Shown: in pieces, positions 1 to 7,144 of the stretch
Position numbering within the stretch: position 1 is the first letter of the stretch
How the letters are laid out: every line of letters begins with the position of its first letter
Source: Streptomyces sp. CB01580
GTDB lineage: Bacteria > Actinomycetota > Actinomycetes > Streptomycetales > Streptomycetaceae
Assembly: GCF_001905795.1 (NCBI RefSeq)
Contig: NZ_LIXJ01000006.1
Coordinates: forward strand, 62,001 to 126,000
Reading direction: 5' to 3'
DNA: 64,000 bases
Made by a program: the position numbers and the translations under genes
Notes under the pieces: model-generated
The model's input: only the letters and a program-made list of their open reading frames with translations
Databases searched by the model: none
What the model was told of the DNA's origin: nothing

Positions 1-1175
1 GACGGCCGCGGGCGCGCGGGTGGTGCCGTCGCCTCCGGCGGACGCGCGGTCACCGGGTCCGATGCCTGCGACGTCTGCCGTTGGAGTACGGGCATGCCCG
101 GTTCGCGCTGTTCCGCCGGGCCGGACGGTACGACCCCGCCCTGCCCCGCCGGGTCGGCGGGCACGGCCCCGGAGGGCAGTTCCCGCAGCGGCTTGCCCAG
201 GGCGGGCCGCACCGTCGTGACGTCGGGAGGCACGGCGGAGCCGCCCGGTGCGGGTGCGGGTGAGGTGTCGGGCGCGGACGCATCCGCACTGGGACGGCCC
301 GGACGGTCGGACGTGGTCCGCTGGACGGCGCCGTCGCCCGTGACGGGGGCGGACGGTGCGGATCCCGCGGCGGGCGGGAGCCCGGTGATGTGCCGCAGCG
401 GCATCGCCGGGCGCCGGGCGACGATCAGCGGCGGAGCTGTCCGCCGGGGGCGCACCGCGGCGGGGCGGGTGCGCTCGGGTGCGGCCGGTGCCGGTGCGGC
501 GCTCTCGGCACGCTGCGATGCCGATGCCGGAGCGGGCCCCGGGTCTTCGGCCGATGCCGCACTCTTCGTCGGGGGCGTCCCCGACGTGGCCCCGGCGGCG
601 GTCGTGTTGCTCGTGCGAGCGGCGCGACCCGGTGTTCCACGACCGGAGGAGGCCGGAGGCACCGGAGCGCTCGACCGCTGGACGGCCGCCGGGCCCCGCC
701 TCCCACCGGTCGTTCCCCGGCCGACCGGGCCGCCCGCCGCGGGCGGCAGGTCCACGGCGGGCTCGGCGCTCCCGTCCGCAGCGGGCCGGGCGGCGCGCAG
801 GAGCAGCGGTCCACCGTCGGACACCGTACGCGTGCCCGCGGGGCGGGTGACCCCGCGGATGAGACCCACGGGCGCGGACGGCATCACTGCGTGTCCGAGT
901 TCGCCGCCGATCGCGACGTTCTGCCACGAGGCGAGGCCGGACCTGAACCGAAGCCCGTCACTCACCCCGATCGAGGACCGGGCCACGGTCACCGTCGGCG
1001 GCGCGACCTGCCGCCAGCCGCCGTCCCAGTCGCCGTCCCGCCCGTCGGTCCGGCCGCTCAGGTCGGCGCCCGGGTCGGTCCCGGTCGTCGGTCCGCCTCC
1101 GGTTTCGTCCCCGCCCCGGGAGGGGGCGTCGGACCGCGTGCGGTCCGCTCGGCGGAACCAGTCGCCGAACCTCAT
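1..1175 (-). CDS. Pro/Ala-rich eCIS-locus protein, 3' end outside window
   Basis: An uninterrupted minus-strand frame starts at the ATG at 1173-1175, five bases after the GpE-like gene ends, and stays open to the left edge, so the C-terminus is missing. The start is MRFGDWFRRADR. A short conserved-looking stretch (FRSGLASWQNVAI, about residues 75-87) is followed by a long low-complexity region rich in Pro, Ala, Gly and Arg with scattered VQR or LQR tripeptides. No catalytic motif was recognised. Its place at the end of the tube-side operon suggests an accessory or structural eCIS protein; the disordered composition would suit a linker or scaffold, which is inference. The opposite strand is also open here, but it lacks a gene-like start and the operon context. 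Confidence 0.6.
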   Translation of the reverse strand, partial: MRFGDWFRRADRTRSDAPSRGGDETGGGPTTGTDPGADLSGRTDGRDGDWDGGWRQVAPPTVTVARSSIGVSDGLRFRSGLASWQNVAIGGELGHAVMPSAPVGLIRGVTRPAGTRTVSDGGPLLLRAARPAADGSAEPAVDLPPAAGGPVGRGTTGGRRGPAAVQRSSAPVPPASSGRGTPGRAARTSNTTAAGATSGTPPTKSAASAEDPGPAPASASQRAESAAPAPAAPERTRPAAVRPRRTAPPLIVARRPAMPLRHITGLPPAAGSAPSAPVTGDGAVQRTTSDRPGRPSADASAPDTSPAPAPGGSAVPPDVTTVRPALGKPLRELPSGAVPADPAGQGGVVPSGPAEQREPGMPVLQRQTSQASDPVTARPPEATAPPARPRP

Positions 1176-1179
1176 ACGA

Positions 1180-1338
1180 TCACCCGCCTTCGTTGACGCG
1201 GGTGTTGATCCGCGCTATCTCACGGACCCACTGCTGACGCTCGCCGTGGGTGAGGTCGAGAATGTCCTCACGCTGCCAGTGGAAGTGGTAGGCGACGTAC
1301 GCGATCTCCTCCCGCAGGCGGGGAAGCGCGTACGTCAC
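1180..1338 (-). CDS. small GpE-like tail assembly protein (DUF6760-type), 52 aa
   Basis: The GTG start at 1336-1338 overlaps the TGA of the upstream gene (GTGA) and is preceded by GGGGG, which indicates translational coupling. The 52-residue product contains LREEIAYVAYHFHWQREDIL followed by LTHGERQQWV. This resembles the small GpE tail proteins of P2-like phages and the DUF6760 proteins found in Streptomyces injection loci. In phages such proteins act with tail assembly chaperones during tube polymerisation; that role here is by analogy. It is too short for routine gene callers but fits the operon exactly. Confidence 0.75.
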   Translation of the reverse strand: MTYALPRLREEIAYVAYHFHWQREDILDLTHGERQQWVREIARINTRVNEGG

Positions 1339-1829
1339 GATTCCCCCAGGCGCCCACCCGAGAGGTCCACCTCGAACGAGCCGTGGCACAACGGGCACGT
1401 CACCGCGGCGTGCGTGTGGCCCTCGCTGTTGATCCGCCGGTAGAAGTCCTGCAGGAACGCCACGTCGGTGGCGTACATCCGCTCGACCACCCCGGCGTGC
1501 ACATCGGTGATGGCACCGAGCCGGGTGATCACCTGACTCAGCAGCACCACGCTCAGGTACGCGGGGTTCTCCTTCACCCGCAGATCGATCTGCGGGCGCA
1601 GCTCGTCCCGTGCCGTCGCGAGCCGCATCGAGCCCTGCCGGTGCACCTGGCCCTCGTCGTCGACGTAACCGCGCGGCAGCTCGAACTCGAACTCGGTGCG
1701 CAGGTCCTGGCGCTCCCGTTCCCGCGCGGCAGGCGGCGCGGGGGCCTCCTCGCGCGCGGCGGACGGGGCCGCCGCGAGGGTGTCGAGGACTTCGTCGAGC
1801 CCGCCCGACGTAACGGTCCTGCGCCTCAT
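1335..1829 (-). CDS. eCIS tail assembly-type protein with C-terminal CxxC
   Basis: The start MRRRTVTSGG is chosen because its ATG overlaps the tube gene stop (ATGA, 1826-1829). The protein is 164 aa. Residues 1-45 are Ala/Pro/Glu-rich, then comes FEFELPRGYVDDEGQVHRQG, a helical segment on tube or assembly function (RDELRPQIDLRVKENPAYLS), and a C-terminal CPLCHG element at about residue 145 that could bind a metal with nearby residues. The gene sits between inner tube and GpE-like genes, the usual place of tail assembly chaperone-like proteins in contractile systems. I did not recognise an enzymatic domain. It is cotranscribed with its neighbours, with 4-base overlaps on both sides. Confidence 0.72.
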   Translation of the reverse strand: MRRRTVTSGGLDEVLDTLAAAPSAAREEAPAPPAARERERQDLRTEFEFELPRGYVDDEGQVHRQGSMRLATARDELRPQIDLRVKENPAYLSVVLLSQVITRLGAITDVHAGVVERMYATDVAFLQDFYRRINSEGHTHAAVTCPLCHGSFEVDLSGGRLGES

Positions 1830-2266
1830 TCGACCACGATCTCCTCGAAGGTGATGGTGACCGTCTCGGTGGCCGCGCTGGACTCGCCGGCCTTCAGCGA
1901 CGGGCCCTCCCACTTGCTGGCCCAGCCCTGCATCAGCTGGATGCGCCGGACCGTGTCGCCCTTCGAGTCCTTGATCTCGATGGTGAGGTTCTGGCGCGCG
2001 GCGTCGACGGCCCCCTTGTTGAGGGTCTCCTTGATCCAGTTGGTGAACTCGCTGCTCTTGTCGATCCCGCGGGTGATCGTCACCTCACCCGCCTGGCGGG
2101 CGCCGGGCTGCTTGCGGATGATCTGCTTGCCCTCGGCGGTCACCTGACGGACCTCGACGACTTCCTCCTCGACGGTCAGACCGCTGACCTCCTGGATCGA
2201 CTCGACGAGATAGCCGCCGAGCTGCACGCCGAAGACGTGGGTGGAAAGAGCGTCGCCCTCTGCCAT
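1826..2266 (-). CDS. eCIS inner tube protein
   Basis: The 146-aa product starts MAEGDALSTHVFGVQLGGYL and has the layout of T4 gp19/Pvc1-type tube subunits: an N-terminal strand, QEVSGLTVEEEVVEVRQVTAEGK (positions within residues 24-46), a TITRGID beta motif, and a terminal ETVTITFEEIVVE strand. The length matches the family (about 145-150 aa). The protein forms hexameric rings stacked inside the sheath. It lies 39 bases downstream of the sheath gene on the same strand and overlaps the next gene by four bases. Tube and sheath adjacency is the signature of contractile injection systems. Confidence 0.93.
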   Translation of the reverse strand: MAEGDALSTHVFGVQLGGYLVESIQEVSGLTVEEEVVEVRQVTAEGKQIIRKQPGARQAGEVTITRGIDKSSEFTNWIKETLNKGAVDAARQNLTIEIKDSKGDTVRRIQLMQGWASKWEGPSLKAGESSAATETVTITFEEIVVE

Positions 2267-2305
2267 GACTCTGTGTCACCTGTTCCGTTTGCGGACCCTG
2301 CCGGG

Positions 2306-3835
2306 TCACTCGTTGACGAGGCTGGTGCTGTCGGAGAACTGCGCAAGGCGGAAGACCACGAACTCGGCGGGCTTCACCGGTGCCACGCCGATCTCGCACA
2401 CGACCTGGCCGAGGTCGATCGACTCCTGCGGATTGTTGTCGCGGTCGCACTTGACGTAGAACGCCTCCTCGGCCGTGCGGCCGAAGAGAGCGCCCCGGCG
2501 CCATTCCTCGGTGAGGAAGGCGGTCACGTTGCGCCGGATGCTGGACCACAGGCGGTCGTCGTTCGGCTCGAACACCACCCACTGGGTGCCCAGGAGGATC
2601 GACTCCTCCAGGTAGTTGAAGAGGCGGCGCACGTTGAGGTAGCGCCAGGCGGGGTCGGACGAGAGCGTGCGGGCGCCCCAGATCCGGATGCCGCGGCCGG
2701 GGAAGGCGCGCACGCAGTTGACGCCGATCGGGTTGAGCAGGTCCTGCTCGCCCTTGCTGAGACGGATCTCCAGGTCCAGCGCGCCGCGGATGACCTCGTT
2801 GGCGGGGGCCTTGTGCACGCCGCGCTCGCCGTCGCTGCGCGCCCACACGCCGGCGACATGACCGCTCGGCGGCATCAGGGAGTTGCGGCCGGCCGCCGGG
2901 TCGAAGACGTTGATCCACGGGTAGTACACGGTCGCGTAGCGCGAATCGAAACCGGTGTCGTCGTTGCGCCAGGTACGGACCCGTTGTGCGCCCATGCCCG
3001 GCGGAGTGTCCAGCACGGCGACCCGGTCGCCCATCTGCTCGCAGTGCGAGATCAGCGCGAGCTGGACGGTCTTGACGCCCTCGGCGTCGATGTCCCCGCG
3101 CTGGTGGGCGCTCATCAGGTCCGGCACGGCGACCATGGTGATCTCGTCGATCGCCTCGAGCCCCGCGAGCCCCGTGCGCTCCGACGCGTCCCCGAGGAAC
3201 TCGGCCGGGCCGATGCGCACGGCGCCGGTCCCCGGGCCGGAAGCGGCGGGCGAGAGCGGGAGGACCTGGTTCTCGGGCCGGCTCTGGGCCGTGCCGGGCT
3301 GCTCGACGACCTCGATCAGCTTGGACTGGCGGGCCTGGGTGACCAGGTAGCCCTTGACGCTCTTGCGGATGGAGACGTCGAAGGTCTCCACCACCTTGCC
3401 GGACTGCCGCACCAGCAGCCGGAACCGGTCCTCCGGAGGGTTCTCACCCTCGGCGTCGGCGACCTCCACCGAGAGGTCACCACTCGTACCGGGCCGCGCG
3501 GACACCAGGAAGCCCCCGAGAGCGGCGGAGGCGGCCGCCGCGGTGGCGGATCCGCCCGCCGAGTCCTGCGCGGGGCCGCCCACGCGCACGACGTAGGCCG
3601 CGCCGCCGCCGTTGGCGAAGAATCCGTGGACCGCGAGCGTCAGGTACGTGTCGGGCGCGTAGGTGCCGAAGGTCTGGACGTACTGGTCCCAGCTGGTCAC
3701 CAGCGTCGGCCGGTGGAAGGGGCCGGTCTCCGCGAAACCGACGAAGGCTGCGACCGCCGTGCCGACGCCCTCGATGGGCCGTGCTCCGGACTGCACCTCC
3801 TCCACGTATACGCCGGGGGTGAGGTACGACGGCAT
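2306..3835 (-). CDS. eCIS contractile sheath protein
   Basis: The ATG at 3833-3835 follows a GAAGGAG ribosome-binding site and gives a 509-aa protein; longer upstream extensions lack family similarity. The N-terminus MPSYLTPGVYVEEVQSGARP is the classic tail sheath opening. FVGFAETGPF follows, and the C-terminal half carries VNCVRAFPGRGIRIWGARTL, then WRYLNVRRLFNYLEESI, and a final APVKPAEFVVFRLAQF strand, all typical of phage-sheath C-terminal domains. The sheath contracts to drive the tube; in Streptomyces such particles are reported as cytoplasmic. An 854-bp untranslated stretch separates it from the next upstream gene, so it is probably the first gene of the tube-side transcript. Confidence 0.95.
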   Translation of the reverse strand: MPSYLTPGVYVEEVQSGARPIEGVGTAVAAFVGFAETGPFHRPTLVTSWDQYVQTFGTYAPDTYLTLAVHGFFANGGGAAYVVRVGGPAQDSAGGSATAAAASAALGGFLVSARPGTSGDLSVEVADAEGENPPEDRFRLLVRQSGKVVETFDVSIRKSVKGYLVTQARQSKLIEVVEQPGTAQSRPENQVLPLSPAASGPGTGAVRIGPAEFLGDASERTGLAGLEAIDEITMVAVPDLMSAHQRGDIDAEGVKTVQLALISHCEQMGDRVAVLDTPPGMGAQRVRTWRNDDTGFDSRYATVYYPWINVFDPAAGRNSLMPPSGHVAGVWARSDGERGVHKAPANEVIRGALDLEIRLSKGEQDLLNPIGVNCVRAFPGRGIRIWGARTLSSDPAWRYLNVRRLFNYLEESILLGTQWVVFEPNDDRLWSSIRRNVTAFLTEEWRRGALFGRTAEEAFYVKCDRDNNPQESIDLGQVVCEIGVAPVKPAEFVVFRLAQFSDSTSLVNE

Positions 3836-4689
3836 GCTCGCTCCTTCGGGTGGTCGTCCGATCGACGCCCAGTCTTGTCGGGCCGCCCCGGCGGGCAGTA
3901 GGCCCCGGAGTCCTGGGCACGGGGCAACGACGCTGCCTTTCCAGGCACCCGGGCGACGGGGAATTCTTCCCCGCGCGGACGTTCGCGGCGGGCTCCCCGG
4001 GCCCGGACCGAAGCGGTTCCCTCGCCCCATGGGGTGAGGGAAGGACGAACTCGGGTTCCAATCAAGGTGCATGACGGTCCGTCGGCCGCCCGGTCACCGG
4101 ACGTGCGGATGCCCGGACCCGGTGAACGACGGTGAACGGAGGCAGGCGAGGCCGGCCCTCGCCGGGGCCCCGGAACCGCTCGTGGGCGTCCGTGGCGACG
4201 GCGGTCCCGTCATCCCCGGCGGGCGCGCGAGCAGGGACGCGACACATCGCCGCATCCGCGTCGGACGGCGCCCGCGCGCCCCGATGCGGCCGCCCCTCCA
4301 CTGTGCCCCGCGTCGTCCGGCGGCGCCCCCGCCTCCGCGGTCGGCGGGGCGGCCCGTGGACGTAGTCCGGTTGAGGGGCGATCGCAATCGGCCAGAGTGG
4401 GCCGCGCGCGATCGGTCGACCGACCGGGCTCCTCGCGGCCGGAGGAACCCGGCGGACCAGTACCGGCGCTCGTGCGATACCCGCCCGGAAGACGGCGGGA
4501 GGGAGTGGCGGGCATACGGAATCCGGACGTTCGACACTCGCGGTGGTTTCGCGGGGTGCCGCGCGTCCGCATCACCGTGGCGTGCGGGGAATGGGTTTCG
4601 CCGACCATCGGCAAGCCGGGTTTCCCCGGCTCGGAATTTCTGCTGTTGTCGTCCCGCACGGGGGGAAGTGGGAGGCCCGGCGCTTTGTT
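3836..4689. other. long non-coding stretch upstream of the sheath gene
   Basis: About 850 bases hold no convincing gene. Frames are open on both strands, as is normal at this GC content, but none has recognisable content or a good ribosome-binding site. It probably holds the promoter and a long leader of the sheath operon. The clearest element is the palindrome at 4017-4042. I see nothing else I can name. Confidence 0.5.
4017..4042. promoter_or_regulatory. 26-bp palindrome in the sheath leader
   Basis: Arms TTCCCTCGCCCC and GGGGTGAGGGAA flank a central AT; 11 of 12 pairs match, and the remaining one is a G-T wobble in RNA. It is about 175 bases before the sheath start. It could be an operator dyad or, in the transcript, a hairpin. 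No binding protein is implied by the sequence alone. Confidence 0.45.
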
Positions 4690-6018
4690 CTACGGTGCGA
4701 GGTCGCTCAGTATGCCGCTGACATTGAGTACCTGGTGGCATCCGGATGCCTGGGTTCCGGTAGCTGGAGTGCCCGGCTTGTCGCACGTCACGGAAGCGGT
4801 GACCGCGGCGTTCTCCGGAATCTGGATGGGGGTGACCCAGTGATAGTCCTGATTGCGGAAGGTCTCCAGGGCGATGGTGGTGATCTTCCGGTTCCCGAAC
4901 GTGATGGTCAGCACCCCTTCGTCGCCCTGGAAGTTCGCCACCACGATGTCCGTGACGCCGAACACCTTCCCCCTGGGCACCCGGTACGTCCCCTTCCTCT
5001 CGGCCCCGGCCCCGGTCTGCACGTCGATCGTCTCCGACATCTGCTGGTTGCCGCCGGCGCCGGTGCCCGTCGTCGAGCCGGAACCGCCCGAACCGGAACC
5101 GCCGGGCCCGGTGGACCGGCCGGGATTGGGCTCCTGGCCTCCGTCCTGCCCCTGACCGCCGGTCGGATCGCCCGAGCCGCCGGCCGAAGTCGCGCCCTGC
5201 TGACCGTTGCCCGGCCTCTCCTTCTCCGCGGCCTCGGTCACCGCCTGTTTCGCGGTGCTCCGCACCGCGGGCCGGACCAGCGCGAACCACGCGAGCAACA
5301 GGGCGAGCAGTGCGGCCAGCACGATCAGCAACCACTTGGGGAGCACGGGCAGTTGGGTGAACTCGCCGGACAGCGTCTCCGGCGGGCGGGGCTGCTCGTT
5401 CTCGGCACCCCCTTCCTCCTTCTCGGCGGCCTCGACCTCGAACGGCCAGGTGGACGGCTCGCCGAACCAGATCAGCTTCCGGGCCCGTACCCGCAGGCCC
5501 GTCTCGGCGGACTCGCCCGGTTCCAGGCGATGTTGGCCCGGGGAGAAGGCCAGACGGAGTTCCTCCCCGGCCTGTGTCCCCGTGAGCGCGACGTCGACCG
5601 GGGTGTTTCCCCTGTTCTGCACCGAGGTCTGGAACCGGGCGCCCAGCCAGCCGCGGCGCCGACGGGGATCCAACTGGGCCCGGAGCTCGTGGAAGGGCTC
5701 GACGACCACCGTGGCCTCGGGGACCGCCACCGACTCGGGACGCTCCGCGGGCAGGACGCGTACCCCCAGGGGCGTCTCTCCGGCCCGGACCTCGGGGGAG
5801 CGGGGCGGCGCGAGCCGCACGGTCACCACCTCGGAAGTGCCCGGATAGAGCGAGACACGTGCCGGCTCCACGGTGCTCCACGCGGCGCAGTCGCCGACCA
5901 CTTCGAGCGTGTAGGCCTCGACGATGTCGCCGTCGTTGCGCACGGTCAGGGCCGTCGTCGCCTCGGCGCCGGGCGACACCGTCACCGTGGACATTTCGAA
6001 TTCGGCAGATGTGGTCAC
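4690..6018 (-). CDS. eCIS-associated membrane protein with Ig-like N-terminal domains
   Basis: The 442-aa protein starts MTTSAEFEMSTVTVSPGAEA. Residues 1-200 contain two Ig-like or CARDB-like repeats (LTVRNDGDIVEAYTLEVVGD; TSVQNRGNTPVDVALTGTQA). A single transmembrane helix WLLIVLAALLALLLAWFAL lies at about 229-248. A Gly/Ser/Thr-rich, low-complexity linker (about 270-330) leads to a C-terminal beta domain ending GILSDLAP. The N-terminal part precedes the helix with no signal peptide, so topology is uncertain. Similar proteins in Streptomyces eCIS loci have carried the vague label 'hydrolytic protein', for which I see no catalytic motif. It is divergent from the LuxR gene (201-bp gap), suggesting a shared promoter region. 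Anchoring or docking of particles is possible but inferred. Confidence 0.8.
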   Translation of the reverse strand: MTTSAEFEMSTVTVSPGAEATTALTVRNDGDIVEAYTLEVVGDCAAWSTVEPARVSLYPGTSEVVTVRLAPPRSPEVRAGETPLGVRVLPAERPESVAVPEATVVVEPFHELRAQLDPRRRRGWLGARFQTSVQNRGNTPVDVALTGTQAGEELRLAFSPGQHRLEPGESAETGLRVRARKLIWFGEPSTWPFEVEAAEKEEGGAENEQPRPPETLSGEFTQLPVLPKWLLIVLAALLALLLAWFALVRPAVRSTAKQAVTEAAEKERPGNGQQGATSAGGSGDPTGGQGQDGGQEPNPGRSTGPGGSGSGGSGSTTGTGAGGNQQMSETIDVQTGAGAERKGTYRVPRGKVFGVTDIVVANFQGDEGVLTITFGNRKITTIALETFRNQDYHWVTPIQIPENAAVTASVTCDKPGTPATGTQASGCHQVLNVSGILSDLAP

Positions 6019-6219
6019 GATGCGACGTTAAGCCGCGGGCGCGGTGGCACAGCAGAGACGCGAGGGCAACGAACGGGCAGGGCTTGTGCCCCGGCGGCCC
6101 AACGGCACGGTGTCCCCGAGCCCCTCTCCCGGGCCAGGTCCCCCTGACGGAACCCGGCGTGAACGGGAAGGTGACCGGCATACCGAGCAGTAGCACCTGA
6201 GGAAGACGGGCACGGAACG

Positions 6220-6945
6220 ATGACGACGACAGACGTGAACGACGGAGCGGTGACGCAAGGGCAGTTCCGCAGGCCCAGCGCTTCGGAACGTGCCTCCCAG
6301 CGCAGCGCGAGGAAGGCCCCGTCGGGCAGGGTCTCCGTAGCGGTGTACGCGGAGGACCTGATCCTTCAGACCGGCGTGATCCACCAGTTGCGCCCGCGTC
6401 CCGAGATAGAACTGACGGCGGAGTCCGAGGCGGACCGGGCCCAGGTCTCCTTAGTGGTGGTGGACATGGTGGACGAGCCCACCGTCCGGCTCCTGTCCCG
6501 CCTCCAGCGCAACACCGCGACCCGCACCGGGCTTGTTGTCGGCTTCTTCGAATCGGGCGCGCTCCAGACCCTGATCGAGTGCGGTGTGGCCGCCGTGCTC
6601 AGGCGCGGGGAGGCCGACCAGGACCGTCTCGTCCACCTGGTGACGGCCATAGCCAACGGCGAAGGCGTACTCCCGGGCGATCTGCTCGGAAAGCTCCTCG
6701 CCCACGTCAGCAGCCTCCAGCGCTCGGTCCTCGACCCCCGGGGGCTCTCGCTCTCCACCCTCACCGCACGGGAGGCGGAGATGATCCGGCTGGTGTCGGA
6801 GGGCTTCGGCACGGCGGAGATCGCGCAGAAGACCTCGTACTCCGAACGCACCGTCAAGAACGTGCTGCACGAGATGGCGACGCGGCTCGAACTGCGCAAC
6901 CGGGCACACGCCGTCGGCTACGCCATGCGGCACGGACTCATCTGA
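6220..6945 (+). CDS. LuxR-type transcriptional regulator with a TTA codon
   Basis: The 241-aa protein has a receiver-like N-terminal domain (about 35-160; LVVVDMVDEPTVRLL) that lacks a clear acidic phosphorylation pocket, and a C-terminal LuxR/GerE helix-turn-helix at about 180-241 (LTAREAEMIRLVSEGFGTAE, then SERTVKNVLHEM). It lies between the two arms of the eCIS locus, divergent from the membrane-protein gene, so it is the likely local regulator. Leu78 is encoded by TTA (6451-6453). In Streptomyces this codon is read by the developmentally important bldA tRNA, so translation should be bldA dependent. The orthologous position in S. coelicolor also has a LuxR-family gene (from memory). Confidence 0.9.
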   Translation: MTTTDVNDGAVTQGQFRRPSASERASQRSARKAPSGRVSVAVYAEDLILQTGVIHQLRPRPEIELTAESEADRAQVSLVVVDMVDEPTVRLLSRLQRNTATRTGLVVGFFESGALQTLIECGVAAVLRRGEADQDRLVHLVTAIANGEGVLPGDLLGKLLAHVSSLQRSVLDPRGLSLSTLTAREAEMIRLVSEGFGTAEIAQKTSYSERTVKNVLHEMATRLELRNRAHAVGYAMRHGLI

Positions 6946-7144
6946 GTCCCGCCTCGTGCCTCCCGTGCGGACGGCGTGGCCGACGCCGCCGCACGGGAGC
7001 ATGCCCGTGTTCCCGGAGCCGCAGAGACGGACGCAAAGGGCAGCGGCTCCTTCCCCCGCCCCGGGTACTCGGGGCCTGTTCCCGGCCGCGGGTGCGCGGG
7101 ATGCTGGTGAGGGGAGCGTCATCAAACAGACTGTGAGGTGGGCC

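Noticed and set aside
94..1443. long open plus-strand frame opposite the eCIS tube-side genes
   Set aside because: It is antisense to clearly coding genes (GpE-like and Pro-rich protein), has arginine/proline/glycine composition typical of shadow frames and no ribosome-binding site.
2237..3901. 554-aa plus-strand frame opposite the sheath gene
   Set aside because: Shadow of the sheath gene; no recognisable motif.
4094..6196. 700-aa minus-strand frame overlapping the membrane protein
   Set aside because: Different frame from the protein with Ig-like repeats and helix; low-complexity Arg/Gly content; a by-product of high GC.
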